Shown one piece after another: positions 1 to 9,287 of a DNA stretch of 64,000 nt. The translations under genes and the position numbers were made by a program. The DNA is taken from positions 361,691-425,690 of the forward strand of contig NZ_BFBP01000002.1 in assembly GCF_003112695.1 (NCBI RefSeq), in the 5' to 3' direction. Within the stretch, counting starts at the first letter, position 1, and every line of letters begins with the position of its first letter. This DNA is from Azospira sp. I13 (GTDB lineage Bacteria > Pseudomonadota > Gammaproteobacteria > Burkholderiales > Rhodocyclaceae). Below the pieces are notes generated by a model that worked only from the letters and a program-made list of their open reading frames with translations, ran no database searches and was not told where the DNA came from.

Positions 1-89
1 TGAGCGAACAGATCTTCGCTGCCATCATCGGGGGTAATGAAACCAAAACCCTTGGCGTCGTTAAACCATTTGACGGTACCAGTTGCCAT
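1..89 (-). CDS. Cold-shock protein (CspA family), 5' part only
   Basis: This is the first 29 codons of a small cold-shock-domain protein that runs off the left edge. The visible part begins [10 protein letters not shown] and contains the RNP1-type stretch KGFGFI, followed by DDGSEDLFA. This is the single-stranded nucleic-acid-binding face of CspA-type RNA chaperones. Such proteins are about 67-70 residues, so roughly half is missing. A good ribosome-binding site (GAAGGAAG) lies about 10 nt before the ATG. It is divergent from clpS. Which csp paralogue it is cannot be told from this fragment. Confidence 0.93.
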   Translation of the reverse strand, partial: MATGTVKWFNDAKGFGFITPDDGSEDLFA

Positions 90-393
90 ATGTGCTACTT
101 CCTTCTTGAATAAATCTTTATGTAAAACGGGAACTAATGTGCTTTGACTCCCCGACGGGCATGTTTGGTGTCAAGAATCTGCATGCGCGGCGCCGGACCG
201 TTTATGAATCCGGCAAGTACTTGAAGCCAAACACAGCCGACTTTGTACGCTAAGTTGTTTGCATACGTCAAGCAATTTCGGGAGCCCTCCTTTACATTTG
301 CCGCCGAGAGGGCAAAAAGGCCTCACCAAGCCTGTAAACACGAGCCATTGGCGATGTTGTTGCAGAATGTTCAAAGCCGATTAGAATCAGCCC
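90..393. promoter_or_regulatory. Divergent intergenic region between csp and clpS
   Basis: This 304-base region has no convincing gene. It must hold the promoters of both the cold-shock gene (leftward) and clpS-clpA (rightward), and probably a long structured csp 5' UTR, as is usual for cspA-type genes. I see no promoter that clearly matches consensus and no strong hairpin. Confidence 0.4.
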
Positions 394-711
394 ATGGCCA
401 CACAGCACGAAAATCACCAGGGCGACGTCACCCTGGAAAAGCAGCGATCCAAGGTTGCCCCCCCTCCCCTGTATAAGGTGCTGCTTTTGAACGACGATTT
501 CACTCCGATGGATTTCGTTATTCAGGTATTGCAGAAGTTTTTTGCCAAAGATCGAGAACAAGCGACGCGAATCATGCTCAAAGTCCATAACGAGGGTCGC
601 GGACTCTGCGGGGTTTACTCCCGGGATATCGCGGCCACGAAAGTGGATCAGGTCGTTGCATTTGCACGCCAGCACCAACACCCCCTGGTGTGCGTCATGG
701 AGGAAAACTGA
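394..711 (+). CDS. clpS: ATP-dependent Clp protease adaptor ClpS
   Basis: ClpS is the N-recognin that delivers N-end-rule substrates to ClpAP. The 105-residue protein is of normal length. A flexible N-terminus is followed by the folded core: [20 protein letters not shown] contains the conserved N-degron pocket residues (ND, TPM, DFV). [16 protein letters not shown] supplies the second half of the pocket and the ClpA-binding surface. The stop codon abuts the ATG of clpA directly, so the two are co-transcribed and probably translationally coupled, the standard clpSA arrangement. The start at 394 is the first ATG that gives a family-length protein. Confidence 0.98.
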   Translation: MATQHENHQGDVTLEKQRSKVAPPPLYKVLLLNDDFTPMDFVIQVLQKFFAKDREQATRIMLKVHNEGRGLCGVYSRDIAATKVDQVVAFARQHQHPLVCVMEEN

Positions 712-2967
712 ATGATCGCGCAGGAACTTGAAGTCAGCTTGCACATGGCCTTCGTCGAAGCCCGGCAGAAGCGGCATGAATTCATCACCGTCGAGCATCT
801 GCTGCTGGCGCTGCTCGACAATCCTTCTGCCGCCGAGGCCCTGCGCGCCTGCTCTGCCAATGTCGAATACCTGCGGCGGGATTTGCAGACTTTCATCGAC
901 GAGCATACGCCCACCGTCGCCGGTGACGACGAGATCGACACCCAGCCGACCCTGGGCTTCCAGCGCGTCATCCAGCGCGCCATCCTGCATGTGCAGTCCT
1001 CCGGCAAGAAAGAAGTGACCGGCGCCAATGTGCTGGTCGCCATCTTCGGCGAGAAGGATTCCCACGCCGTGTTCTTCCTGCAGAAGCAGGGCGTCACCCG
1101 GCTGGATGTGGTCAACTTCATTTCCCACGGCATCAGCAAGAATCCGCAACCTGCCAAGGCCGAGACCGAGCAGGACACCGAGGGCGAGGCCCGCCACGAA
1201 GCCGGCCCCCTGGAAAGCTTTACCATCAACCTCAACGCCCTGGCCCTGCAAGGCAAGATTGACCCGCTCATCGGCCGGGACAAAGAGTTGGAACGGGTCA
1301 TCCAGACCCTCTGCCGCCGCCGCAAGAACAACCCCCTGCTGGTAGGCGAGGCTGGCGTCGGCAAGACGGCCATTGCCGAAGGCCTGGCCCGCCGCGTGGT
1401 TGAAGGCGATGTACCGGAGATCCTCGGCAAGGCCAATGTTTACGCCCTGGACATGGGCGCCCTGCTGGCTGGCACCAAATACCGCGGCGACTTCGAGCAG
1501 CGCCTCAAGGCGGTGCTCAAGGCCCTGCAGGAAAACCCGGATGCCATTCTTTTCATCGATGAAATCCACACCCTGATCGGCGCCGGCGCCGCTTCCGGTG
1601 GCACCCTGGATGCATCCAACCTGCTCAAGCCGGCCCTGTCCGGTGGTCAGCTGAAGTGCATCGGCGCCACCACCTACACCGAGTACCGGGGTATTTTCGA
1701 GAAGGACCATGCCCTCTCCCGCCGCTTCCAGAAAATCGATGTAAGCGAGCCTTCCGTGGCGGAAACGGTGGAAATCCTCAAGGGTCTCAAGACCCGCTTT
1801 GAATCCCACCACGGCATCAAGTACTCCAGCGCCGCCATCAATTCGGCAGTGGAACTGGCGGCCCGCTTCATTACCGACCGCCACCTGCCGGACAAGGCCA
1901 TTGACGTCATCGACGAAGCCGGTGCCGCCCAACGCATCCTGCCCAAGTCACGGCAGAAAAAGGTCATCGGCAAGCCGGAGATCGAGGAAATCGTCGCCAA
2001 GATCGCGCGCATTCCCTCGACCCATGTGTCCACCGACGACCGGGCTGCCCTGCGCAATCTGGACCGGGACCTGAAGGCCACCGTTTTCGGCCAGGACGTT
2101 GCCATTGATGCCCTGGCCAAGGCCATCAAGATGGCCCGTTCCGGCCTCGGCAACCCGGGCAAGCCTATCGGCGCCTTCCTCTTCTCCGGTCCCACCGGCG
2201 TCGGCAAGACCGAAGTGGCCAAGCAGCTGGCCTATTTCCTCGGGGTGGAACTGACCCGCTTCGACATGTCCGAATACATGGAGCGCCACGCGGTCTCCCG
2301 CCTCATCGGCGCCCCTCCGGGCTACGTGGGCTTCGACCAGGGCGGCCTGCTGACCGAAGCGGTCACCAAGAAGCCCTACTGCGTACTGCTGCTGGACGAG
2401 ATCGAAAAGGCCCACCCGGACATCTACAACATCCTGTTGCAGGTGATGGACCACGGCACCCTGACTGACAACAATGGGCGCAAGACGGACTTCCGCAATG
2501 TGGTCATCATCATGACCACCAACGCCGGCGCGGCCGACTTGCAGAAGCCGGTGATGGGCTTCACTGCCAACAAGGAGGCCGGCGACGAGCTGATCGAAAT
2601 CAAGCGCCTGTTCACGCCGGAATTCCGCAACCGCCTCGACGCCATCATTTCCTTCAAGGCGCTGGATCGCGACATCATCCTGCGAGTGGTGGACAAGTTC
2701 CTCATGCAGCTGGAAGAGCAACTCCACGAAAAGAAGGTAGAGGCCATCTTCACCGACACCCTCAAGGACATGCTGGCGGAGAAGGGTTTCGATCCCCTCA
2801 TGGGCGCCCGGCCCATGGCCCGCCTGATCCAGGACACCATCCGCGCAGCCCTGGCCGACGAGTTGCTGTTTGGCCGCCTCTCCCATGGTGGCAAGGTGAC
2901 GGTGGATGTGGACAAGGATGGCAAGGTCAAGCTGCAGTTCGCCAAGGAAGAAGAAGCCGTCGCCTGA
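712..2967 (+). CDS. clpA: ATP-dependent Clp protease ATP-binding subunit ClpA
   Basis: ClpA is the hexameric AAA+ unfoldase that feeds proteins to ClpP. The 751-residue chain has the expected order: N-terminal double Clp-N repeat (about 1-145) where ClpS binds, first AAA+ module with Walker A GEAGVGKT, and second AAA+ module with GPTGVGKT. The C-terminal D2-small domain follows. Length matches E. coli ClpA (758), and there is no ClpB-type middle coiled coil, which separates it from ClpB. It begins immediately after the clpS stop, and a strong intrinsic terminator follows at 2997-3029. No clpP is in the window. Confidence 0.98.
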   Translation: MIAQELEVSLHMAFVEARQKRHEFITVEHLLLALLDNPSAAEALRACSANVEYLRRDLQTFIDEHTPTVAGDDEIDTQPTLGFQRVIQRAILHVQSSGKKEVTGANVLVAIFGEKDSHAVFFLQKQGVTRLDVVNFISHGISKNPQPAKAETEQDTEGEARHEAGPLESFTINLNALALQGKIDPLIGRDKELERVIQTLCRRRKNNPLLVGEAGVGKTAIAEGLARRVVEGDVPEILGKANVYALDMGALLAGTKYRGDFEQRLKAVLKALQENPDAILFIDEIHTLIGAGAASGGTLDASNLLKPALSGGQLKCIGATTYTEYRGIFEKDHALSRRFQKIDVSEPSVAETVEILKGLKTRFESHHGIKYSSAAINSAVELAARFITDRHLPDKAIDVIDEAGAAQRILPKSRQKKVIGKPEIEEIVAKIARIPSTHVSTDDRAALRNLDRDLKATVFGQDVAIDALAKAIKMARSGLGNPGKPIGAFLFSGPTGVGKTEVAKQLAYFLGVELTRFDMSEYMERHAVSRLIGAPPGYVGFDQGGLLTEAVTKKPYCVLLLDEIEKAHPDIYNILLQVMDHGTLTDNNGRKTDFRNVVIIMTTNAGAADLQKPVMGFTANKEAGDELIEIKRLFTPEFRNRLDAIISFKALDRDIILRVVDKFLMQLEEQLHEKKVEAIFTDTLKDMLAEKGFDPLMGARPMARLIQDTIRAALADELLFGRLSHGGKVTVDVDKDGKVKLQFAKEEEAVA

Positions 2968-2996
2968 GCCAACACGCAACGCGCCAAACCCCACCC

Positions 2997-3029
2997 AGGC
3001 CATGCCTCTTCCGGCATGGCCTTTTTTTT
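2997..3029 (+). terminator. Rho-independent terminator of clpSA
   Basis: Ten-base perfect arms (AGGCCATGCC / GGCATGGCCT) around a six-base loop are followed by eight T residues, 30 bases after the clpA stop. TAGAAT at 3033-3038 directly after it could be the -10 box of the rraA promoter, but I see no good -35 partner. Confidence 0.93.
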
Positions 3030-3080
3030 GCCTAGAATCGCCCCTTGCCCATTACATCCCAACCTCAGGAGACCAAATAA

Positions 3081-3572
3081 ATGACTTTTGCCACCCCGGA
3101 CCTTTGTGACGCCAATGAAGCCGCCATCGGCCACACCCTGCAGGTCGTCGCCCCCATGTTCAAGGCCTACGGTGGCCGCCCCCGCTTCTCCGGCCGTATC
3201 CACACCCTGAAGATTTTCGAGGACAACTCCCTGGTGCGCGAGGCCCTGGGTCAGCCTGGCCAGGGCAAGGTGCTGGTGGTGGATGGCGGCGGCTCCCTGC
3301 GCTGCGCCCTGGTGGGCGACCAGCTGGCGGTGCTGGCCCAGAAGAATGGCTGGGAAGGCATCGTGGTCTACGGCTGCATCCGCGATTCCGCTGAAATCAA
3401 CCGTATCGACCTGGGCGTGCGTGCCCTGGATACCCACCCACAGAAGAGCATCAAGAAAGGCGTCGGCGACCAGAACATTGCCGTTACCTTTGGCGGTGCC
3501 ACCTTCAAGCCTGAAGAATGGATCTACGTGGACGAAGACGGGGTCATCGTCTCTGCTACGGCCCTGATTTAA
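3081..3572 (+). CDS. rraA: RraA family protein (RNase E activity regulator / HMG aldolase fold)
   Basis: This is a 163-residue RraA-like protein, near the usual 157-161. The family includes E. coli RraA, which binds RNase E and inhibits it, and bacterial 4-hydroxy-4-methyl-2-oxoglutarate/oxaloacetate aldolases. The metal and substrate motif D-X20-R-D of the aldolase branch is intact: the Asp of LVGDQL is followed after exactly 20 residues by the RD of [21 protein letters not shown] is the conserved core. A Shine-Dalgarno CAGGAGA precedes the ATG. Sequence alone does not decide between RNA-turnover control and enzymatic activity. It stands alone between clpA and aceA with its own probable promoter. 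Confidence 0.93.
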   Translation: MTFATPDLCDANEAAIGHTLQVVAPMFKAYGGRPRFSGRIHTLKIFEDNSLVREALGQPGQGKVLVVDGGGSLRCALVGDQLAVLAQKNGWEGIVVYGCIRDSAEINRIDLGVRALDTHPQKSIKKGVGDQNIAVTFGGATFKPEEWIYVDEDGVIVSATALI

Positions 3573-3981
3573 GCGGACCCGATCCAGGCCCCGTCAAACA
3601 CCGTTTTCCCTGGAGCCGCCCTGCGGCGGCTCCACTGGGTGCCCTCCCCCCGCCTGCGGCTCCGGCTCCCCTTCATCGCACCACTCCAGCCGCCATCCAC
3701 CCCCTGCCCAGGGTTTTCCCCAATTCCCAGCCAGACACGCCGGCACTTTTCCTGCAGCGCCCACCTTTTGCATTTCACTGCCGCGAATATCGTTTCATAT
3801 TGCGGAATGTTGATTGCAATTCACTGAAAAGCAATACAAAAATATTGTCTTGTGTCTTATATAAGACATGTGTTGCTCTGCAAAAACAGCGCTATACTTT
3901 TTTCCCATCGGCACACGGGAAACGTCACTGCGACACCGGGCGCCGAACCAACCGCAAACGCCATTTATTAAGGAACCGAAC
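3573..3981. promoter_or_regulatory. rraA-aceA intergenic region with aceA promoter
   Basis: This 409-base region has no gene. It starts with a perfect 9-bp-arm hairpin at 3612-3633 (GGAGCCGCC/GGCGGCTCC) without a T tract, 3' of rraA. The second half turns abruptly AT-rich (3780-3900), unlike the surroundings. It contains the palindrome at 3853-3868 and a TATACT -10 box at 3893-3898 that probably drives aceA, with a weak GTGTTG at the -35 position (17-base spacing). Confidence 0.6.
3853..3868. promoter_or_regulatory. 16-bp perfect palindrome, candidate operator of aceA
   Basis: TGTCTTATATAAGACA is a perfect 16-bp inverted repeat. An extra half-site TGTCTT sits just upstream at 3846-3851. It lies against the -35 position of the predicted aceA promoter (TATACT at 3893-3898), where a dimeric repressor or activator would act. 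Which regulator binds it is unknown. A related AT-rich palindrome containing TATAAGAC lies upstream of the chemoreceptor gene at 25482-25493. Confidence 0.6.
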
Positions 3982-5292
3982 ATGAGCACTCGCGAACAGC
4001 AAATCGCCGCCCTGGAAAAAGACTGGGCTGAAAACCCCCGTTGGAAGGGCGTCAAGCGTGGTTACTCCGCTGCTGACGTGGTTCGTCTGCGCGGCTCCCT
4101 GCAACCCGAATACACCCTTGCCCAGCGCGGCGCCAAGGTCCTCTGGGACAAGGTCAACGGCGGCGCCAAGAAGGGCTACGTGAATGCTTTCGGCGCCATC
4201 ACCGCCGGTCAAGCCATGCAACAGGCCAAGGCTGGCCTGGAAGCCGTGTATCTGTCCGGCTGGCAGGTTGCTGCCGACGGCAACACCTCCGAAACCATGT
4301 ACCCGGACCAGTCCCTGTATGCCTACGACTCCGTCCCCACCATGGTTCGCCGCATCAACAACACCTTCAAGCGTGCTGACGAAATCCAGTGGTCCCGCGG
4401 CATCAACCCCGGCGACAAGGAATTCATCGACTACTTCCTGCCCATCGTGGCTGACGCTGAAGCCGGTTTCGGCGGCGTGCTGAACGCCTTCGAACTGATG
4501 AAGAACATGATCGCCGCCGGCGCCGCCGGTGTGCACTTCGAAGACCAACTGGCTGCCGCCAAGAAGTGTGGCCACATGGGTGGCAAGGTGCTGGTGCCGA
4601 CCCGTGAAGCCTGCGAAAAGCTGATCTCCGCTCGTTTCGCCGCTGACGTGATGGGCGTGCCGACCCTGATCCTGGCTCGTACCGATGCCGAAGCTGCCAA
4701 CCTGATCACCTCCGACTACGACGAGAACGACAAGCCCTTCCTCACCGGCGAACGTACCCAGGAAGGCTTCTTCCGCGTCAAGAACGGTCTGGAACAGTCC
4801 ATCTCCCGTGGCGTTGCCTACGCTCCCTACGCCGATCTGGTGTGGTGCGAAACCGGCGTGCCCGACATCGGCTTCGCCCGTGAATTCGCCCAGGCCGTGC
4901 TGGCCGCCTGCCCCGGCAAGCTGCTGTCCTACAACTGCTCTCCTTCCTTCAACTGGAAGAAGAACCTCAACGACAGCCAGATCGCTTCCTTCCAGGAAGA
5001 ACTGTCCGCCTTGGGTTACAAGTACCAGTTCATCACCCTGGCCGGCATCCACGTCAATTGGTACAACACCTTCAAGTTCGCCAAGGCCTACGCCGGCGGC
5101 GAAGGCATGAAGCACTACGTGGAAATGGTGCAAGAGCCCGAATTCGCCGCTCGCGAACAAGGCTACACCTTCGTCTCCCACCAGCAGGAAGTGGGTACCG
5201 GCTACTTCGACGACGTGACCACCGTGATCCAGGGCGGTTCCTCCTCCGTCAAGGCGCTGACCGGCTCCACCGAAGAAGAACAGTTCCACTAA
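3982..5292 (+). CDS. aceA: Isocitrate lyase
   Basis: Cleaves isocitrate to glyoxylate and succinate, the first step of the glyoxylate bypass. The 436-residue protein (E. coli 434) carries the catalytic signature KKCGHMGGK with the active-site Cys, and [11 protein letters not shown] downstream. An ATG 114 bases upstream is in frame, but it would place the promoter elements inside the gene. The start at 3982 gives the typical N-terminus [15 protein letters not shown] and has AAGGAACC before it. Malate synthase, its pathway partner, is 5.7 kb downstream on the same strand rather than adjacent. A hairpin at 5305-5334 and a terminator at 5401-5430 follow. Confidence 0.98.
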   Translation: MSTREQQIAALEKDWAENPRWKGVKRGYSAADVVRLRGSLQPEYTLAQRGAKVLWDKVNGGAKKGYVNAFGAITAGQAMQQAKAGLEAVYLSGWQVAADGNTSETMYPDQSLYAYDSVPTMVRRINNTFKRADEIQWSRGINPGDKEFIDYFLPIVADAEAGFGGVLNAFELMKNMIAAGAAGVHFEDQLAAAKKCGHMGGKVLVPTREACEKLISARFAADVMGVPTLILARTDAEAANLITSDYDENDKPFLTGERTQEGFFRVKNGLEQSISRGVAYAPYADLVWCETGVPDIGFAREFAQAVLAACPGKLLSYNCSPSFNWKKNLNDSQIASFQEELSALGYKYQFITLAGIHVNWYNTFKFAKAYAGGEGMKHYVEMVQEPEFAAREQGYTFVSHQQEVGTGYFDDVTTVIQGGSSSVKALTGSTEEEQFH

Positions 5293-5304
5293 TCCCGGAA
5301 CTCA

Positions 5305-5334
5305 GGGAGACCCCGGTCACAAGCCGGGTCTCCC
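5305..5334 (+). terminator. Hairpin after aceA (no T tract)
   Basis: GGGAGACCCCGG pairs with CCGGGTCTCCC with one bulged C, 13 bases after the aceA stop. There is no U tract, so it is more likely an mRNA 3'-end stabiliser than the terminator itself. The true terminator is 70 bases further on. Confidence 0.5.
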
Positions 5335-5400
5335 GCCTCCGTGCCAACGCAGCACGGCGACCGAATTGCATCATCCCTTATCCTCTTGCTTGGGGAACAG

Positions 5401-5430
5401 GCCGACACCCACAAGGTGTCGGCTTTTTTT
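5401..5430 (+). terminator. Rho-independent terminator of aceA
   Basis: Nine-base perfect arms GCCGACACC / GGTGTCGGC with a five-base loop, followed by seven T residues. Confidence 0.93.
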
Positions 5431-5593
5431 ATGTGCCGTCACAAAAAAGGGCATGACGGGAAATCCGCCACGGGCAAGAATGGCGCCTTGGCCTTTCGCC
5501 CCCCCTTTTTGGCCCGCTTTCCGCCCCCTGGGTGACTTACGCTCCCGGGGCTGCCACAGGCCCCTCTCAAGCTCTCTATACCGCCTACCGGCC

Positions 5594-6484
5594 ATGAATG
5601 CCGCCAGCCTCGCCCGACTGCTCCTGCTCGCCGCCATCTGGGGCGCCTCATTCCTCTTCCTGCGGCTTTCCGTGCCGGCCTTCGGCACGCTCTGGGCGGT
5701 GGAGGTGCGGGTGCTCCTGGCCGCCGCCTGTCTGACCCTCTTCGCCCTGTGGAGCCGGCAAGCCCTGAATTTCCGCCAGCACTGGCGCCAGTACCTGATC
5801 ATCGGCCTGTGCAATTCAGCCCTGCCTTTCATCCTCTTCGCCTACGCGGCCCAGAGCCTGGGGGCCGGCCTGCTCTCCATCCTCAATTCCACCTCGCCCC
5901 TCTTCGCCGCCGTGATCGGTGCCCTGTGGTTACGCCAGCCCATCCGCGCCACCGCAGTGCTAGGGCTGCTGCTGGGCCTCGGCGGAGTGGCGGTGCTGGC
6001 CTGGGACGGATTGCAGAGCAGCGGCAGCACCCACGCCTGGCTGCCCATGCTGGCCGCCGCCCTGGCGCCTTCCTCCTACGCTTTTGCCAGCGTCTATAGC
6101 CGGCACCACGGCAGCAAGATCAGCCCCTTGGCCACGACCCAGGGCAGCATGGTCTTCGCCAGCCTGTTGGTGCTGCCCCTGGCCGTCACCCAGCCCCTGC
6201 CGGATGCACCCGGCGGGCTGGCCTGGGGCGCCCTGTTGGGGCTGGCGGTGCTGTGCACGGCCTGGGCCTACCAGCTGTATTTCAAGCTGGTGCATGAGGT
6301 GGGCCCGCTAGGCGCCCTGTCGGTGACCTTCCTCATTCCGGTGTTCGGCGTGCTGTGGGGGGTGTTGCTGCTGGGGGAAAAACTGGGGGGCCACCTGCTG
6401 CTGGGCGGTTCCCTGGTGTTGCTGGGTACGGCCCTGGCCAACGGGCTGCTGAAGTGGCCCCGCCTGCTGCGGCGAGGCCCCTAG
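5594..6484 (+). CDS. DMT-superfamily EamA transporter
   Basis: This is an inner-membrane drug/metabolite exporter of the EamA (RhaT/YdcZ-like) type, 296 residues with about ten hydrophobic segments in two homologous five-helix halves. It starts LLLLAAIWGASFLFLRL, the hallmark first helix of EamA proteins. The second repeat begins near WLPMLAAALAPSSYAFASVYSR. The start at 5594 is chosen because the upstream in-frame extension to 5366 overlaps the aceA terminator and is not membrane-like. Substrate cannot be predicted. It is monocistronic. It converges with the thioredoxin-like gene, with only 11 bases between the stops. Confidence 0.9.
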   Translation: MNAASLARLLLLAAIWGASFLFLRLSVPAFGTLWAVEVRVLLAAACLTLFALWSRQALNFRQHWRQYLIIGLCNSALPFILFAYAAQSLGAGLLSILNSTSPLFAAVIGALWLRQPIRATAVLGLLLGLGGVAVLAWDGLQSSGSTHAWLPMLAAALAPSSYAFASVYSRHHGSKISPLATTQGSMVFASLLVLPLAVTQPLPDAPGGLAWGALLGLAVLCTAWAYQLYFKLVHEVGPLGALSVTFLIPVFGVLWGVLLLGEKLGGHLLLGGSLVLLGTALANGLLKWPRLLRRGP

Positions 6485-6495
6485 GCCAAGCCGAC

Positions 6496-6936
6496 CTAGG
6501 CGCTGCGACGACGGGCGACAGCAGCCGCCAGGGCCAACAGCTCCGCACCTTCTGCGCGGGAAAAGCCTTCCGGTAGTGCCGGCCGCCCAGCCCCGGCCAT
6601 GGCGGCCTGGACGGAACGGCGGAGCAGATTGCCATCCGGCAGGATGGGGCCGAAGAAGCGCAGTTCGCCCTGGCGGATCACCGCGAGGGTGGGAAAAGTC
6701 TCCACATCCAGGCTGGGCAGGGCATCGGCGGCATCCTCGATGTCGATCCAGGCCCAGGCCCCGGCGCTTTCCTTGGCGGCCTCCTGGGCGGCTTCCCCGG
6801 TCACCGCCTCGAAGCCGCGACAGACGCCACACCAGGCGGCACAGAGCAGCAGCACCACATCGGCTGGCGCCTGGCCGGCCGGCGCAACGGCAGCATCCAG
6901 ATCCTCAAAGCGCAGCAGCGAAAAGGGGGCAGACAT
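6496..6936 (-). CDS. Thioredoxin-family protein
   Basis: A 146-residue cytoplasmic thioredoxin-fold protein. The redox motif is WCGVC (in LLCAAWCGVCRGFE), and the later VETFPTLAVIRQGE provides the conserved cis-Pro loop. Around that core it has a C-terminal extension (about residues 105-146) rich in Ala and Arg that typical thioredoxins lack. The start at 6936 gives MSAPFSLLRF; the longer upstream in-frame stretch is low-complexity and unlikely to be coding. No signal peptide is seen. Partner and role are unknown; probably a disulfide reductase of thioredoxin type. Confidence 0.85.
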   Translation of the reverse strand: MSAPFSLLRFEDLDAAVAPAGQAPADVVLLLCAAWCGVCRGFEAVTGEAAQEAAKESAGAWAWIDIEDAADALPSLDVETFPTLAVIRQGELRFFGPILPDGNLLRRSVQAAMAGAGRPALPEGFSRAEGAELLALAAAVARRRSA

Positions 6937-7204
6937 GGAATACCTGGACCGGGAGCAATTGGGAAGGCTCCCATTCTGCCCCTGCCGCCGCAACGGGGAA
7001 AGCCCGGCCCGGCTTTCTGCCCGCCGCGCACCCTTGTCCCACCCGGGCCTAGCCCCCCCCCACCTGACTTGACCTCGCCCAGGCCACCGCTCCCGGCGAC
7101 AGGCGGCTCCACACCCCCCATTTACAACGGCCAGTGGCCAGCCCGTTCAGCACCCGAGCAGGGCTCGGTCATTGCCAAGTGCTTGCCAACTCAGGATAAT
7201 TCGC
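6937..7204. other. Intergenic region upstream of the glycine riboswitch
   Basis: This 268-base GC-rich stretch has no gene. It must contain the rightward promoter for the riboswitch-controlled transporter and the leftward promoter of the thioredoxin-like gene. The late part (7165-7200, TTGCCAAGTGCTTGCCAACTC then AGGATAAT) offers a plausible extended -10 at GATAAT about 7194-7199. Confidence 0.35.
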
Positions 7205-7418
7205 CGCTCCCGCGGGAGAGAGGGGCGCCCCCAGCACCTGGGCCGTCCCCGCCGAAGGCGCAAGCTCCCATAATCGCTCAGGCACACAGAACCGCGGGTT
7301 TCAACGTTAGCCGACTGGAGAGTGGTTGGCCGGTATCCCGGCGCAACCCACCGAAGGGGCAGGCCGGGCGCCGCGGGGCGCCGGACCGAAACTCTCAGGT
7401 ACAAGGACAGGGGGAGAG
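7205..7418 (+). ncRNA. Tandem glycine riboswitch (two aptamers)
   Basis: Two consecutive glycine aptamers are visible. Aptamer 1 (about 7209-7298) is closed by P1 CCCGCGG/CCGCGGG and has GGGAGAG, the core CCGAAGGCGCAA and the 3' element CGCTCAGGCACACAGAACC. Aptamer 2 (about 7314-7415) has GGAGAGTGG, the core CCGAAGGGGCA and CGAAACTCTCAGGTACAAGG followed by ACAGGGGGAG. A short linker of about 15 bases joins them, as in cooperative tandem glycine riboswitches. The downstream gene has a glycine-transporter (UPF0126) domain, a known target of this riboswitch. There is no terminator-like U tract before the gene, so control is probably at translation. Confidence 0.9.
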
Positions 7419-7573
7419 GCACCACCGATGCAGGCCCGGTTGACCGGGGCCTGCCCGCCGGTGCGCACCTGTAAAGGATCTCCGTCCATGCCCTGCCAGA
7501 ACCCAACATCCACGCGCCTCTCCGCCGCCCCCTCATGGGGATTGGCTCCCCTCCTGCCTCTCCTGGGAGGTGC
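7419..7573 (+). promoter_or_regulatory. Expression platform and 5' UTR of the glycine-controlled gene
   Basis: Downstream of the aptamers lies a strong hairpin, CAGGCCC-GGT / ACC-GGGGCCTG at about 7431-7453, nested inside GGCACC...GGTGC pairing. It has no T run. The gene's ribosome-binding site GGGAGG (7565-7570) can pair with CTCCC at 7546-7550, so the site could be hidden or exposed according to the upstream fold. This is a reading of the sequence and has not been computed. Confidence 0.5.
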
Positions 7574-7576
7574 ATG

Positions 7577-8191
7577 ATGCTGCTCACCATCTATCTCATC
7601 GCCATCACGGCGGAAGCAATGTCGGGCGCCCTGGCGGCCGGCCGGCGCAACATGGACATCTTCGGCGTCGCCTTCATCGCCTTCGTCACCGCCCTGGGCG
7701 GCGGCACCATCCGCGACATGGTGCTGGGCCACTTCCCCATCGGCTGGACCCAGCACCCGGATTACATCTACCTAGTGATTTCCGCCGGCCTGCTGACCAC
7801 CATCCTGGCCCGCTACATGCACCATCTGAAAATGGTCTTCCTGGTACTGGACGCCCTGGGCCTCATCGCCTTTTCCCTGATCGGCTGCGAAGTGGCCCTG
7901 GGCATGGGCTACCCCACGGTGGTGGTGATCATGGCCGGCATGATCACCGGCATTTTCGGCGGCATCCTGCGGGACGTGCTGTGCAACCAGGTTCCGGTGG
8001 TCTTCCGCCACGAGCTGTACGCCAGCGTCTCCCTGGCGGTGTGCGGCCTGTATCTGGTGCTGCGCCACTACGGACTGGATACGGAAACCAACACCCTGGT
8101 CAGTTTCGCCCTGGGCCTTTCCCTGCGCCTTTCCGCCATCTGGCGGGGCTGGAAGCTGCCCACCTTCTCCTACCGCAAGCGCTGGGAGTAG
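7577..8191 (+). CDS. TRIC-type / glycine-transporter (UPF0126) membrane protein
   Basis: An inner-membrane protein of about 204 residues with the duplicated three-helix UPF0126 fold (YadS/YicG/TRIC family). Each half carries a Gly-rich signature: TALGGGTIRDMVLG in the first and ITGIFGGILRDVLCNQ in the second. The family includes trimeric cation channels and members renamed glycine transporters because of their link to glycine riboswitches. The tandem glycine riboswitch just upstream supports a role in glycine uptake or efflux. GGAGG at 7566-7570 is six bases from the ATG at 7577; ATG at 7574 is also possible. Transport has not been shown for this protein. Confidence 0.9.
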   Translation: MLLTIYLIAITAEAMSGALAAGRRNMDIFGVAFIAFVTALGGGTIRDMVLGHFPIGWTQHPDYIYLVISAGLLTTILARYMHHLKMVFLVLDALGLIAFSLIGCEVALGMGYPTVVVIMAGMITGIFGGILRDVLCNQVPVVFRHELYASVSLAVCGLYLVLRHYGLDTETNTLVSFALGLSLRLSAIWRGWKLPTFSYRKRWE

Positions 8192-8384
8192 GCCCCAAGG
8201 CCCCAATAGGCCCCGACAGGGCCATTGCTGGCCGCAAGCGGTAACCGCGCGAGAAAGGGGCCGCCCCCCCCCGGCCAACCAGGCACCTGGGGCCAGCGCC
8301 GGCCCCAGCGCTGCCGCCCCGCTGCCCGAGTCCTCCACCCCAAGCCCCCGGCTCCGGCAAGTCTTCCGGGTTTTCAGGCCGGCG

Positions 8385-9287
8385 TCAGGCCTGCCAGTAC
8401 CCCGGGTTGCCGTAGGTATTCTTCAGAAAATCGATGAACAGCCGCACCCGTAGCGGCAAGTGGCGGCGCTGGGGAAAGACGGCGTAGATACCCACCGGCG
8501 GCGCCGCCCACTCATCGAGCAGGGAAACGAGGCACCCGGCTGCCAGATCCTCCCCCACCTCCCACAGCGAACGCCAGGCCAGGCCGTAGCCCGCCAGGGC
8601 CCATTCGTGCAGCACGGCACCATCGTTGCATTCCAGGGTGCCCGCCACTTTCAGCACCAGGCTTTCCTCCGGCCGCTCCGGGTGGCGGAAGGTCCAGCCC
8701 CGCTGCTGGCCAAGGGAAAGACAGTTGTGGCGGCTCAAGTCCTCCAGCGCAGCGGGGCGGCCCTGCCGCTCCAGATAGGCCGGGCTGGCCACCACCACCC
8801 GCCGCATTTCCCCCAGCTTGAGGCTGACCAGACTCGAATCCGCCAACTCGCCGATGCGCACCGAGAGATCGATGCCTTCATTGACCAGATCCACCAGGCG
8901 GTCGGTGAGATCCAGATTCACCGTCACTTCCGGATTGCCCGCCAGGAAATCCGCCACCAGGGGCGCCACGTGCTTGCGCCCGAAGCCGGCCGGAGCCGAC
9001 ACCTTGAGATGGCCGCTGGCCTTGACCCCGCCCAGGCTGACGGAGGCCTCGGCATTGGCGAGATCGTTGAGGATGCGCTGGCAGTCCTCAAGAAAGGCGC
9101 TGCCCTCGAAGGTGAGGGAGAGCTTGCGCGTGGTGCGCACCATCAGCTTCACCCCCAGGCGGGCTTCCAGGGCATCCAGACGGCGGCCGATGATGGCCGG
9201 GGTAACCCCTTCCAGGGCCGCTGCAGCGGAGAGGCTGCCCTTGCCGGCCACATTGACGAAGGCGGAAATCTGCTTGAAGGCATCCAT
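8385..9287 (-). CDS. LysR-family transcriptional regulator
   Basis: A 300-residue LysR-type regulator. The N-terminal winged HTH (about 1-60) reads FKQISAFVNVAGKGSLSAAA then LEARLGVKLMVRTTRKLSLT, and the remainder is the periplasmic-binding-like effector domain (about 90-290). It is divergent from the haloacid dehalogenase/TauE pair across a 136-base gap holding an inverted repeat. It probably controls that pair and itself. The effector is not predictable, though a halogenated or sulfonated acid would fit the neighbours. Confidence 0.93.
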   Translation of the reverse strand: MDAFKQISAFVNVAGKGSLSAAAALEGVTPAIIGRRLDALEARLGVKLMVRTTRKLSLTFEGSAFLEDCQRILNDLANAEASVSLGGVKASGHLKVSAPAGFGRKHVAPLVADFLAGNPEVTVNLDLTDRLVDLVNEGIDLSVRIGELADSSLVSLKLGEMRRVVVASPAYLERQGRPAALEDLSRHNCLSLGQQRGWTFRHPERPEESLVLKVAGTLECNDGAVLHEWALAGYGLAWRSLWEVGEDLAAGCLVSLLDEWAAPPVGIYAVFPQRRHLPLRVRLFIDFLKNTYGNPGYWQA

